Positions 36,420-45,554 of a stretch of 64,000 nt of DNA are shown one piece after another. This DNA comes from Mycobacterium sp. 852002-40037_SCH5390672 (GTDB lineage Bacteria > Actinomycetota > Actinomycetes > Mycobacteriales > Mycobacteriaceae), in assembly GCF_001665875.1 (NCBI RefSeq), contig NZ_LZTA01000041.1:34375-98374 (forward strand), written 5' to 3'. The notes below the pieces were generated by a model. It had not been told where the DNA came from, searched no databases, and saw only the letters and a list, made by a program, of their open reading frames with translations. The translations under genes and the position numbers were made by a program. Numbering within the stretch: the first letter of the stretch is position 1; each line of letters starts with the position of its first letter.

Positions 36420-36761
36420 CCACGATCTCCGGCTTATCGGTTATTAGTCACCAATGGGCGCCGTAGATGATCTGTGGGCCGACAAGGGCTAATCCTTTGC
36501 CGGAGAACCGATTACGTATATTCTTGTATGTTCTCACCGATCGTGGCGGAAGCTGACCCCGTTACCTAGATGTTTTCAGGATTTTCACCAAAATGGCGGA
36601 CGACTTTTCTCATCTTCGTGGCGAATCCTAAAACTGTACGGTTGTGCGTAAATCCCGTCCCGGTCCTTATCACGACCTCGCCGCTACTCGGCGCTGCGGA
36701 CGGAGCACTCCATCAGCCGCCTGTCTGCGCCCGCCGGCTTGGAGAGACCCTCAGACGCCGT
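36420..36761. other. Intergenic region with dispersed repeat motifs
   Basis: About 340 bp. It holds three copies of a TTCTCAYC-N-TGGCGGA type motif near 36530, 36584 and 36607, related to the other IS-like repeats. No gene is supported. Confidence 0.5.
36592..36628 (+). repeat. Dispersed IS-terminus-like repeat, short copy
   Basis: AATGGCGGACGACTTTTCTC followed by ATCTTCGTGGCGAATCC aligns closely with 27081-27119. A weaker motif copy (TTCTCACCGATCGTGGCGGA) lies at about 36530-36550. Confidence 0.5.
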
Positions 36762-37235
36762 TCAGTTGATGCGGATGACTAGCTTGCCGAGGAGCTTGCC
36801 CTCTGCGAGATGGTTAACGCCGTTGCGGCGTCGTCGAATTCGAAGACGTCGTCGATCACCGGTTGGATATGGGTGGCGCTGACGGCGCGCACGAGCTCCT
36901 GAGTGTCGGTGCGGTCCCCGACTGTGATCGAGCGGGTGTTCGCGCCCGCGCCTTTTGAGGAGGAAGTAGTCGATTCCGGGGTTAGCCGCGCTGAGGAAGC
37001 CGATCAGTGTCACCTCTCCCCCGATCGCGACCGCCCGCAGAGACTGCTCGATGGTGGCGGGTCCGCCGACCTCGATGACGCGATCGACGCCACGGCCATC
37101 AGTCAGAGCCCGGACCTGCTCACTCCACTGCGGGCAGTCGCGGTAGTTGATGACATCGTCGGTGCAAGGTCTGCCGGATAGCCTAGCTTCGGCTGCGAAT
37201 CTGTTGGCGGCGCAGACGTCGTGATCGTGCCTCAC
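36762..37235 (-). pseudogene. Truncated, frameshifted zinc-type alcohol dehydrogenase/quinone oxidoreductase
   Basis: Only the C-terminal half is left. One frame reads VINYRDCPQWSEQVRALTDG, RGVDRVIEVGGPATIEQSLR and GEVTLIGFLSA. After YFLLKR the coding sense moves to another frame (AGANTRSITVGDRTDTQELV, then HIQPVIDDVFEFDDAATAL) and returns to the first for AEGKLLGKLVIRIN and a stop. Two compensating frameshifts and loss of the N-terminal zinc domain mark a pseudogene, unless the shifts are sequencing errors. Confidence 0.75.
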
Positions 37236-37410
37236 CAGGGCATGTCGTGCCGACTTGCCTCACCGCGTGCCAACACATGTGCACCGCGTGCACGACCGGG
37301 CGGCGAAGAGTTACAGCGTGCGATAGCCGACGTAGGTTCTGTCCCAAGCGCTTTGCCGAAGGCTCGCGCCCGATTGAATAGCATTCCCAGCACACACGAG
37401 GACACGAATT

Positions 37411-38217
37411 ATGACATCGCCAAAACCGCACCCAGTCATCTTCATTCACGGCCTGTGGATCCACTCGACTGCTTGGCAACCGTGGCTCGAGCTGTTCGAG
37501 GACAACGGCTATGCGGTCTCCGCCCCCGGTTGGCCTGGGGACCTCGCGACGGTCGCAGAAACACGCGCGAACCCGGACGGTATGAACGACATCGGTATCC
37601 AGCAGATCGTGGACCACTACGCGCAACTGATCGAAGCGCAGGGTGGCGTCAAGCCCATCGTGGTGGGGCACTCCTTCGGTGGGCTCTTTGCTCAGGAGTT
37701 ACTCGCCGCAGGCCTCATCGCAGCTGCCGTTGCCATCGACCCCGCGCCGATCAAGGGGGTCAAGGCACTCCCGTTTGCGCAGATTAAGTCAGCATTCCCC
37801 GTCCTCGGCAACCCTGCCAATCGGCACCGGGCGGTGTCTCTTACGGCCAAGCAGTTCCACTACGCCTTTGGCAACAATCTCACCAAAGATGAGTCCGACG
37901 CCCTCCACCAGGAGTTGACCATCCCCGGACCCGGTAAGCCACTGTTCGAGGATGCGGGAGCAAACTTCTCGCGTCACTCGGCTGCCAAAGTCGACACCCA
38001 CCTGGCCGACCGCGGCCCGCTGCTGTTGACGTCGGGCACCGAAGACCACGTGGTTCCCTTCCAGGTCACGAAGGAAGTCGTCGCCATGTATTCAAAAAGC
38101 CCGGCGGTGACGGACTTTCACATTTTCGAAGGACGCGGTCACTCGCTCACCATCGACAGTGGCTGGAAGGACGTCGCGGTCGTGGTGCTCGAGTGGCTGG
38201 CAGCCAACGGCTTTTGA
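37411..38217 (+). CDS. Alpha/beta hydrolase, paralogue of the gene at 42698-43504
   Basis: A 268-residue hydrolase with oxyanion-type motif HGLWIHSTAWQPW, nucleophile Ser88 in VVGHSFGG, an acidic residue in SGTEDHVVP and catalytic His in GRGHSLT. Long stretches are identical to the minus-strand hydrolase at 42698-43504 (for example FPVLGNPANRHRAV and KQFHYAFGN). GAGGAC precedes the ATG. It may act on lactones, esters or haloalkane-like substrates; the sequence does not decide. Confidence 0.88.
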   Translation: MTSPKPHPVIFIHGLWIHSTAWQPWLELFEDNGYAVSAPGWPGDLATVAETRANPDGMNDIGIQQIVDHYAQLIEAQGGVKPIVVGHSFGGLFAQELLAAGLIAAAVAIDPAPIKGVKALPFAQIKSAFPVLGNPANRHRAVSLTAKQFHYAFGNNLTKDESDALHQELTIPGPGKPLFEDAGANFSRHSAAKVDTHLADRGPLLLTSGTEDHVVPFQVTKEVVAMYSKSPAVTDFHIFEGRGHSLTIDSGWKDVAVVVLEWLAANGF

Positions 38218-38348
38218 TCGCACGCGGCGCGGCGCGGTGGTAGGACCCACGCCGGCTACCGCCCACAGCCGCGAATGACGCCGAAGAATTCGGCGACAGA
38301 CATTTCTCCGCCGCGGCTTTGTTACGCGGCCCACACAGATTGGAAATA

Positions 38349-39254
38349 ATGATGTTTCAACCTTCTTGGCACACGGTGCGTATGGGTGCACTCACGCGTG
38401 CCGCTGCGGTGGCGGTCGCCGTGATCGTCCCACCGGCCGTCGCCGCCTGCGCGCACGCCGCATCTCCACCGGCCGCCTCTCCGCCGGTCGCGTCTCCATC
38501 CGGCGCGCCCGCACCCGCCGCGCCTTCACCGAGTGGTGCGAAGCCCACCATCGTTCTGGTCCATGGCGCCTTCGCCGATGCGTCGAGCTGGGGTGGCGAA
38601 GTTGGCGCATTGGAGAAGGACGGCTACGAGGCCCGCGCAATCGCCAATCCTTTGGAGAACCTGGACTCCGACACCGGCTACGTGAAGAATTTCCTCGCCA
38701 CTCTGAACGGACCGATCGTGCTAGTCGGACATTCCTATGGCGGATCGGTCATCACGAACGCCGCCGCCGGCAATCCGAACGTCAAAGCACTGGTCTTTGT
38801 CGACGCCGCGGCCCCCGATGTGGGCGAGACGACCGCCCAACTCAGTGGAGCCGACTCGGTACTGAACCGACCCCAAAGCGAACTGTTCGATCCGGTACTC
38901 CCCCCGGGCGCACCCCAGGATCAGGCACAGCTCTATCTGAAGAAGGACATCTTCCTCCAGCACTTCGGAAACGACCTACCGCCCGACCTCGCCACCCGAG
39001 CCTGGGCCAGCCAGCGGTCAGCAGCGGTGGCCGCGTTGTACGCACCGTCGAAGAACGCCGCGTGGAAGGACATCCCCTCCTGGTACTTCATCAGCAGCGG
39101 AGACCAGGTCATCACCCCGTCCTCGGAGGACTCGATGGCCGCGCGAGCACACTCACAGGTCACACACTTCCATGGCGGCTCGCACCTGACGCTGGTCACA
39201 CATCCCGACGCCGTCACTCAGGTCATCGAGGCTGCCGCCGCGTCCGTGCACTGA
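38349..39254 (+). CDS. Secreted alpha/beta hydrolase, probable lipoprotein
   Basis: A 301-residue protein with an N-terminal signal (RMGALTRAAAVAVAVIVPPA) ending in VAAC, which fits a lipobox with Cys34. A Pro/Ala/Ser-rich linker of about 35 residues leads to the hydrolase core: HGAFADASSW, nucleophile in VGHSYGG, and the end HGGSHLTLVTHP carrying the histidine. It should act outside the membrane. The start may also be 38352 or 38382. A decayed copy of its 3' end is at 34255-34376. Confidence 0.85.
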   Translation: MMFQPSWHTVRMGALTRAAAVAVAVIVPPAVAACAHAASPPAASPPVASPSGAPAPAAPSPSGAKPTIVLVHGAFADASSWGGEVGALEKDGYEARAIANPLENLDSDTGYVKNFLATLNGPIVLVGHSYGGSVITNAAAGNPNVKALVFVDAAAPDVGETTAQLSGADSVLNRPQSELFDPVLPPGAPQDQAQLYLKKDIFLQHFGNDLPPDLATRAWASQRSAAVAALYAPSKNAAWKDIPSWYFISSGDQVITPSSEDSMAARAHSQVTHFHGGSHLTLVTHPDAVTQVIEAAAASVH

Positions 39255-39405
39255 CCTGGATTGGCACACGAGTGGTGTTGCCGGGGCTCGTAGTTGGATG
39301 CGACAGCGTTGTCGGTCCAGCTACCTGCCGTCCGCTACATGCGCTCCTGGCAACGCCTGGCGGTGCTACTGGAACATCTACGCCGAGAACCAGATTGGTA
39401 GACAG

Positions 39406-40323
39406 ATGACCGAACTCACGTACCTCATCACTGGCGCCGGCGGCGGCACCGGCAGCGTCAGCCCCCGGGTCATCACCGCGCTGCTTGACGCCGGTGCCCC
39501 CGTGCGCGCGTTCGTGCACCGCGACGACGAGCGCGCCGCCGCGCTGCGCGAGCAGGGGGCCGACGTCGTCGTCGGCGACCTCACCAACCCTCGTGACGTC
39601 CACGACGCCCTCGACGGAGTGACGCGAATGTTCTTCTCCATGAGCGTCTCTGCGCACTACCTTGAAGCAACCACCGAAGTCTGCGCCGCCGCACTCGATC
39701 ATGGACAACTTGAGGTCCTGGTCAACATGTCCCAGATGACGGTGTCGCAGATGACGATCACGAGCACCGCCGAGTCCCGTCAGCAACGCCAGCACTGGCT
39801 CGCCGAACAGGTGATCGCATGGTCGCGCCTGCCCGCCGTCACCGTGCGCCCCACGGTCTTCCTGGAGAACCCGCTGTTCAGTTCGCTCGCAGACGCCTCG
39901 ATCAACGCCGACGGCACCCTTAACCTGCCCTTCGGCGCCGGCAAGACCTCGCCAATCGCCGCCCGCGACGTTGCCGACGTCGTCGCTACGATTCTGCGCG
40001 ACCCGGCGCCGCACCTGGGGGTTACCTACGAACTCACCGGCCCCGCCCTCCTCGACCTCGACGGTCTGGCCGAGCAGTACTCCCAGGCGCTGAACCGGCC
40101 CATCGGCGGCGTCGACGTGCCCTACGACCAATGGCTGACCCGACTCGACGCGATGCGGGCGGGACCGCACCTCACCCAGCACATCGCCACCATGGCTCGG
40201 CTGCACCGCGAGGACCGCTATAACCGCCTCACCCACACCGTGGAAGAGCTGACCGGTCACGCCGCCCATACCGTCGCCGACTACGTCCGCGAACGCCACG
40301 GACTCCAACCACCAAGCCCCTGA
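39406..40323 (+). CDS. NmrA-like NAD(P)-binding protein
   Basis: A 305-residue atypical SDR of the NmrA/HSCARG group. The N-terminal motif TYLITGAGGGTGS binds NAD(P), and FVHRDDERAAALREQGADVV follows the second strand. No Tyr-x3-Lys active site is seen, so it may be a redox sensor or an isoflavone-reductase-like enzyme. The frame extends upstream to 39298 without similarity; the ATG at 39406 matches the family N-terminus. It is convergent with a TetR gene. Confidence 0.82.
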   Translation: MTELTYLITGAGGGTGSVSPRVITALLDAGAPVRAFVHRDDERAAALREQGADVVVGDLTNPRDVHDALDGVTRMFFSMSVSAHYLEATTEVCAAALDHGQLEVLVNMSQMTVSQMTITSTAESRQQRQHWLAEQVIAWSRLPAVTVRPTVFLENPLFSSLADASINADGTLNLPFGAGKTSPIAARDVADVVATILRDPAPHLGVTYELTGPALLDLDGLAEQYSQALNRPIGGVDVPYDQWLTRLDAMRAGPHLTQHIATMARLHREDRYNRLTHTVEELTGHAAHTVADYVRERHGLQPPSP

Positions 40324-40381
40324 GGTGTATCCGGCGACGGTGTCAGCTCATGGGCTGGCGGCCGGATCGCGTAGGGCGTCC

Positions 40382-40960
40382 TCACCAGGTGCGGACGTCG
40401 GCGGCGATGGTCTCCGCCGTCTCGGCGGCGGCTGTCGGATTGAAGCGAGCGGTGATCATGAGTCCCATTTGGGCGGCGGTGAGCACGTCGGCCTTACGGT
40501 CCGGGTGGTCGAGCCCATCAATCGCGTTCAATGCGTTGGTAATTGCGCCATGCAGCCGCTTCCGGTAGTTGTGCACCATGTCGGCGACGGCGTCGTCAAG
40601 GATGTTGAGCTCGGTGGCGGTGTTGGTGACCAGGCAGCCGCGTGCGGCTGTCTGCCGCGCTGACTTGCGAATGCGACTCGCCAGCGCGAGGAAGTAGGCG
40701 GCGATCTCGTCAGCGCCAGCATCGTCGGCTTCCATCGGTTCGATCAGCGGCCAGAGAACTTCTTCGCAGTAGCTCTGCACCGCACGTCTAAATAACGCGC
40801 TTTTGCTTCCGAAGGCTTGGTACAGGCTGGAGCGGTTCAGGCCGGTCGCCAACTCCAGGTCGGTGAGGGAGGTGGAGGCATAGCCCTTCTCCCAGAGCAG
40901 GTCGCGCGCGGCGCGCACAGCGGCCTGCTCCTCGAATTGTCTGCGCCGCCCGACCGTCAC
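40382..40960 (-). CDS. TetR-family transcriptional regulator
   Basis: A 192-residue regulator of the AcrR type with helix-turn-helix STSLTDLELATGLNRSSLYQ and the following AFGSKSALFRRA. The cysteine-containing SARQTAARGCLVTNTATEL segment is the well-known start of the C-terminal domain in this subgroup. It is divergent from an AraC gene, with two operator-like palindromes between them. Confidence 0.88.
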   Translation of the reverse strand: MTVGRRRQFEEQAAVRAARDLLWEKGYASTSLTDLELATGLNRSSLYQAFGSKSALFRRAVQSYCEEVLWPLIEPMEADDAGADEIAAYFLALASRIRKSARQTAARGCLVTNTATELNILDDAVADMVHNYRKRLHGAITNALNAIDGLDHPDRKADVLTAAQMGLMITARFNPTAAAETAETIAADVRTW

Positions 40961-40994
40961 CAGCCGATCCTAGCTCTCTCGACTTGACTTCGTA

Positions 40995-41030
40995 AACCGA
41001 TCAGTTCAGAATGAAATGAATCGATCGGTT
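40995..41030. promoter_or_regulatory. Pair of related palindromes between TetR and AraC genes
   Basis: AACCGATCAGTT (40995-41006) and AATCGATCGGTT (41019-41030) are both variants of the palindrome AACCGATCGGTT. Their centres are 24 bp apart, and each is followed by CAGAAT. The pair is a likely cooperative site for the TetR protein controlling both genes. Confidence 0.55.
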
Positions 41031-41052
41031 CAGAATTTCGACGAGGTAAACC

Positions 41053-42033
41053 ATGTCTTACGTCAGCGTCGACACACGCCAAGTGCCGGTCAGCGACCGC
41101 GCCGAAGCGTTGACTCAAATGACGCGCGAAACGGTGGTTCCAATCGACATCACGTTCACCGAGCAATCGCCGGTCACCGCCGCGGGCACCATCTGCGAGT
41201 TGGGTGATTTGCAGAACTGCTCCGTTCACACCAACGCCTTGAAGATCGAGCGGACACCGGCGCAGGCCCGCGACGACACACGCCCGTGCGTGTTCCTGGG
41301 GCTGCAACCGTCGGGCACCAGTGTCGTGGTCCAGCATGGTCGTGAGGCAACGTTGCGTCCGGGTCAGCTGGCGTTGTTTGACACCACCGCCCCATACACC
41401 CTGTTGGATCCTGACGGGCTTCGCCAGGACTTCTTCCGGGTGCCGATCGACCGTCTTGCTCTGCCGCACAACATGATTAGCCAGTTGTGTGCGGTCACGC
41501 TGAGTCCCCACCACCCGGTCACCGATCTGACCGCTACCTATCTGCGGCGCTTGCGGACGCGGTCTGACATCTTCGAGCGCACTGATGCGGAGTCGGTGGC
41601 GCAGGCCAGCATCGACCTGGTGCGCGCCCTGTTGACCACGCACGCCGACGCCACTGAACTCGGCCGTGAAGCCATGCGGGCAACACTGCAGTTGCGGATC
41701 ATCGAATACCTGCGCGCCCACTTGCATGAGCCGAACCTCAGTGCGGCGCAGGTGGCATCGGAACATCACATCTCGGTGCGCCAGCTTTACAAGGTGCTCG
41801 CGGCGGCGCAGATCGGCCTAGGTGATTGGATCCGCACCGAAAGGCTGGAGGCGTGCCGGCGCGACTTGGCCGAGCCCGTTGCACAGACGGCATCGATCGC
41901 CGCGATCGCTCGGCGGTGGGGGTTCGTCGACCCATCGAGCTTTGCGCGGATGTTCCGCACCGCGTATGGGATGTCGCCTCGCGAGTGGCGGGACCTGCGT
42001 GCGGGCGTCGAGGGCGGCAGGACTCGCTCCTAG
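41053..42033 (+). CDS. AraC-family transcriptional regulator
   Basis: A 326-residue regulator. The N-terminal half is an AraC-binding-like domain (QPSGTSVVVQHGREATLRPG, then LALFDTTAPYTL), and the C-terminal HTH_18 region has the helices VASEHHISVRQLYKVLAAAQ and AAIARRWGFVDPSSFARMFR. GAGGT precedes the ATG. The DUF302 and hydrolase genes downstream are convergent and could be regulated by it. Confidence 0.87.
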   Translation: MSYVSVDTRQVPVSDRAEALTQMTRETVVPIDITFTEQSPVTAAGTICELGDLQNCSVHTNALKIERTPAQARDDTRPCVFLGLQPSGTSVVVQHGREATLRPGQLALFDTTAPYTLLDPDGLRQDFFRVPIDRLALPHNMISQLCAVTLSPHHPVTDLTATYLRRLRTRSDIFERTDAESVAQASIDLVRALLTTHADATELGREAMRATLQLRIIEYLRAHLHEPNLSAAQVASEHHISVRQLYKVLAAAQIGLGDWIRTERLEACRRDLAEPVAQTASIAAIARRWGFVDPSSFARMFRTAYGMSPREWRDLRAGVEGGRTRS

Positions 42034-42083
42034 CCACGTCGCGGTCGTCGGCCCGGCATCTAGCACTCATGGCGGCTCGGCGG

Positions 42084-42623
42084 TTACTGCGTCGGACCGT
42101 CGTTGACGAACGCCGCTGCGGCGTCGACGCCGACAACCGTAAGCAGGTGGACCACCTTGCGGTCGAGTTCGCGGCCCACGTCGGTGACGGCGGGATCGTT
42201 CAGGCTGGCAAACAAGCTGCTGGGCTGGTCGAGGGTGAAAATGGCGTCGCCGCCGGCATCGCTGTGGACGAGGATGCGCAGCGGCGCGTAGAGCAGAGCC
42301 AGGGAGGAGCGGCGGAACATCTGCTCGGCCACGACAGGGTTGCCCAGCAGGTACTCCACGGCCGGGGTGTGGTGACCGGCGGCCGACATGATCGGTCTTG
42401 CGTCGATGGACGTAAACACCATCAGCTCGTGGGGTGCCCTGGCCCTTACGGCGGCGCGCACGTCGTCCCAGGTGCCACCGCCGGCGACGATCTTGTGTAC
42501 GGCTTGGCGGTCGAATACCGGCGCTGCGGATTCGAAGGTGGCGCGGAATTCGTCGAACGGGATGGCGGTGGCGATATCGAGGCGCACGACGTGATGCGTT
42601 GTGCGGGTGGCTGTTGCAGACAC
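42084..42623 (-). CDS. DUF302-domain protein
   Basis: A 179-residue protein beginning at a GTG, with AAGGAG upstream. After SATATRTTHHVVRLDIATAI it has IPFDEFRATFESAAP, and the later segment LLYAPLRILVHSDAGGDAIF, then TLDQPSSLF, is typical of DUF302. Some relatives bind small ligands or nucleic acids; function is unknown. The upstream in-frame stretch (to 42752) has no support. It follows the alpha/beta hydrolase gene by 74 bp in the same direction. Confidence 0.75.
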   Translation of the reverse strand: MSATATRTTHHVVRLDIATAIPFDEFRATFESAAPVFDRQAVHKIVAGGGTWDDVRAAVRARAPHELMVFTSIDARPIMSAAGHHTPAVEYLLGNPVVAEQMFRRSSLALLYAPLRILVHSDAGGDAIFTLDQPSSLFASLNDPAVTDVGRELDRKVVHLLTVVGVDAAAAFVNDGPTQ

Positions 42624-42697
42624 GGCGCTCCTTAAGGGGTGTGTGGTGACGGGACGCGCGGTCGTCGGCTGGTAGTCGGTCAAGCGCGACGAGGAGC

Positions 42698-43504
42698 TCA
42701 GAATCCCTTGCCGGCCAACCATTCCAGGACAACGTCGGCGACTTCCTTCCACCCGTTGTCGATGGTGAGGGAGTGGCCGCGGCCCTCGAAGACGTGGAAG
42801 TCGGTGTCGCCTGGTCCTTTGCTGTAGAGGTCGACAACCTGCTTGGTGACCTTGAGCGGCACCACGTGATCCTCCGTGCCGGAGGTAATCAGCAGCGGCC
42901 CGCGCCTGCCGACGGTGACGTCGACGGCGGCGGCGGAGTGCCGCGTGAGGTTAGCGCCGGCCGCTTCGAACAGCGGGCGTCCAGCACCGGGGATGGACCA
43001 GGCGTCGTGCAGTGCGTTGGATTCTTCGTCGGTCAGAGTATTGCCGAAGGCGTAATGGAACTGTTTGGGTGTGAGCGCGACGGCGCGGTGCCGGTTGGCC
43101 GGATTGCCGAGCACCGGGAACGCGGATTTCAGTTGGGCGAAGGGCAACGCCTTGGCGCCCTTGATCGCCGCGGGGTCAAGTGCGACGGCGGCTGCGGCGT
43201 ACCCAGTGGCTAGCAGTTGCTGGGCAAACATCCCTCCAAAGGAATGGCCGATGACGATCGGTTTGACGGTCGGGTTGCCGATGATGCCGGCGTAATGGTC
43301 GACGACATCGGCGATGCCGACGCCGTTCATGGCGTCGGGATTGGTGCGGGTCTCTTCCACAGTGGGCGAATCGCCGGGCCAGCCGGGCGCTGCCGCGGCA
43401 TATCCGTTGGCGCGGAACAGTTCTAGCCACGGTTGCCAAGCGCTCGAGTGGATCCACAGGCCGTGAATAAATACGACGGGGTGGATCTTCGTAGGTGCGG
43501 TCAT
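42698..43504 (-). CDS. Alpha/beta hydrolase, paralogue of the gene at 37411-38217
   Basis: A 268-residue enzyme with the same catalytic motifs as its paralogue: HGLWIHSSAWQPW, VIGHSFGG and GRGHSLT, plus identical FPVLGNPANRHRAV. By eye about two thirds of residues are the same and the lengths are equal, so the pair arose by duplication. AAAGGA precedes the ATG. It leads an operon with the DUF302 gene, whereas the other copy is next to a secreted hydrolase. Confidence 0.88.
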   Translation of the reverse strand: MTAPTKIHPVVFIHGLWIHSSAWQPWLELFRANGYAAAAPGWPGDSPTVEETRTNPDAMNGVGIADVVDHYAGIIGNPTVKPIVIGHSFGGMFAQQLLATGYAAAAVALDPAAIKGAKALPFAQLKSAFPVLGNPANRHRAVALTPKQFHYAFGNTLTDEESNALHDAWSIPGAGRPLFEAAGANLTRHSAAAVDVTVGRRGPLLITSGTEDHVVPLKVTKQVVDLYSKGPGDTDFHVFEGRGHSLTIDNGWKEVADVVLEWLAGKGF

Positions 43505-43791
43505 GGCAGATGTCCTTTCGGGTGCGATGGTTTCTCAAAATGGATTGCCGGGCGTTTTGCGGTTGCGGTCGTTCACGACGCTAGGGCGGCCTGCACACGG
43601 TTACGATTCCGGCGACGTGTTCGTGCGCGTGGTGCACATCTGCGTGCACGGGGTGAGCATCTGGACGGCCGGTCAGCCAAGGCGCGCATGGCCTTAGGTA
43701 TGCTTTTGACTTTGGTACCGCAACGAGTTCTGGACCGCTGTCGCGAGGCGTAGGCGCGTGGCAGCAGGCACCATCAACCGACAGCGGGCCG

Positions 43792-45468
43792 CTACACATC
43801 GGTCAAGGCGTCTTCCAAGCTGACTTCGCCCTTCAGCCATCGCCGCAGCGACATCTTGCGAACTTTGCCCATGCCGTTGCGAGGGAGCGCGTCGACACAC
43901 TCCAGCCGGGTCGGCATGTACCAGTGGGTCATCCCCAGCCCGCCGAGATACTCGCGCAGTTCTTCCAAAGTCACCTGGTGCGCGCCGGCGGGAACAACCA
44001 CCGCACAAGCCAGCTCTCCGCCTTGCCCGTCCGGATAACCGACCAGGGCCACGTCCTGAACGCCTGGATGACGCAGCAATTCGGATTCGACGTCGTTCAC
44101 CGGAATCATGAATGCCCCGCCGATCCTGTCACCGGCACGACCCATCAGCCGAATCCCGCCGAGGCCATCCGGCACCGCCAAATCACCGGTCGCGTACCAG
44201 CCGTCGTCGAACTCGGAAGTCACCACCACTTCACCGGTGTCGCGTCCCACCGTCGCGACACACACGCCACCGCTTCGTATGAATAATTTGCCCGGATTTT
44301 CGCGGTTGATCTCGTCGTCCGATCGCAGATCCAGTTCCACTGACCGCAACGGACTGCCGTCGCTGTGAGCGGCCCAGTCCGGCGGATCATCGCTACGGGT
44401 CGCCGTCCCGATGCCGACTTCGGTCATCGCCCAGAGCGTCAGCAGGGGCGTGCCAAACACCTTTTCGACGTCGGCTACCAGTGGCGCAGGGACGGTGGTG
44501 GCGCCGGTCATCATCGCACGCAGGGGTGGAAGATCGTTCGGACCCGTTCGCTCTCCGACGGCTGTGAGCAGGTCGTAGATAAACACCGGCGCCGCCATCA
44601 TCCGACTGGTGCGACTCTCGACCATGACCTGCAGACCCCGGGCCCCCGACCAGGAGTCAAGCAGGACGGTCGAGGCGCCCGTGGTTAAGGCCGTGTGGGC
44701 CAACAAGTGGCCGGCGAGGTGCATGAGTGCGTGTGGGCAGAAGACGACGTCGGACTGCTCAAATCCCAGCGCCTCGCACAGGCCGGCGAACGAGCTGTAA
44801 ACGGTATTATGGGTGTGCAGTGCCGCTTTGGGTTCTCCAGTAGTACCTGAAGTAAAGATCACCGTCGAAACCGCGTCCGGATCGTCCCTCACATCGTCGA
44901 GCGCCACCGAATGACGCTGCTCCCAGGCGGTCTCCTCGAACATCGAGGCGAACTCGATATCACCGTCCCCGGCCTGCCCGATCACCACCCGATGGCGCAA
45001 TTTCGGCAATCGAGAAGCTATGTTGCGCAATGCATCTGCGTGGTCGAATCCCGCCCACCGGTCCACGGTGATGCAGACGTGCGCCCCCACGCGCCGTAGC
45101 ATTCGCTCCAGTTCACGCGGTCTAATCGTGGTCATGGTCGGAGCGACAATGGCCCCCAACCGTGCCACCGCCTGGTAAAGCACCAAAGCCTGCCACCAAT
45201 TCGGCAACTGAATTGCGACCACATGCCCCTGCCGCACTCCAAGTTCGTACAGTGCACCCGAAAAGCGCTCGACGAGGGACGCATAACCTTGATAGTCGAT
45301 CAGCACCGGCGCACCCGAGGCCCCGAATGCGCTGATTGCCAACGCCTGCGGACTCTCATCCCGCCACCGGCGTAAATCACCGATCGGGCCGGTACTGCGC
45401 CACACCCCTGCGGCGCGGTACTCTTTCGCCCTCGACTCCCGCGGACGGATCATCGAGTACGACACCAT
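43792..45468 (-). CDS. Acyl-CoA synthetase (AMP-binding, cyclohexanecarboxylate-CoA ligase-like)
   Basis: A 558-residue class I adenylate-forming enzyme. The phosphate loop TVIFTSGTTGEPK is in the middle, GWYATGDLAVPDG and GRAGDRIGGAFMIPVNDVES mark the hinge to the C-terminal domain, and NGMGKVRK carries the catalytic lysine. It should activate a carboxylic acid to a CoA thioester; alicyclic, aromatic or fatty acids are possible. It has no co-directional partner within 80 bp. Confidence 0.87.
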   Translation of the reverse strand: MVSYSMIRPRESRAKEYRAAGVWRSTGPIGDLRRWRDESPQALAISAFGASGAPVLIDYQGYASLVERFSGALYELGVRQGHVVAIQLPNWWQALVLYQAVARLGAIVAPTMTTIRPRELERMLRRVGAHVCITVDRWAGFDHADALRNIASRLPKLRHRVVIGQAGDGDIEFASMFEETAWEQRHSVALDDVRDDPDAVSTVIFTSGTTGEPKAALHTHNTVYSSFAGLCEALGFEQSDVVFCPHALMHLAGHLLAHTALTTGASTVLLDSWSGARGLQVMVESRTSRMMAAPVFIYDLLTAVGERTGPNDLPPLRAMMTGATTVPAPLVADVEKVFGTPLLTLWAMTEVGIGTATRSDDPPDWAAHSDGSPLRSVELDLRSDDEINRENPGKLFIRSGGVCVATVGRDTGEVVVTSEFDDGWYATGDLAVPDGLGGIRLMGRAGDRIGGAFMIPVNDVESELLRHPGVQDVALVGYPDGQGGELACAVVVPAGAHQVTLEELREYLGGLGMTHWYMPTRLECVDALPRNGMGKVRKMSLRRWLKGEVSLEDALTDV

Positions 45469-45554
45469 AACTCCCTAAATTTAATCGAATAACCCAGCAC
45501 GCCAACACTCTCGCGCACCATCGGACCGGCTCGCGGGCCTCGCAACTATCCCGC

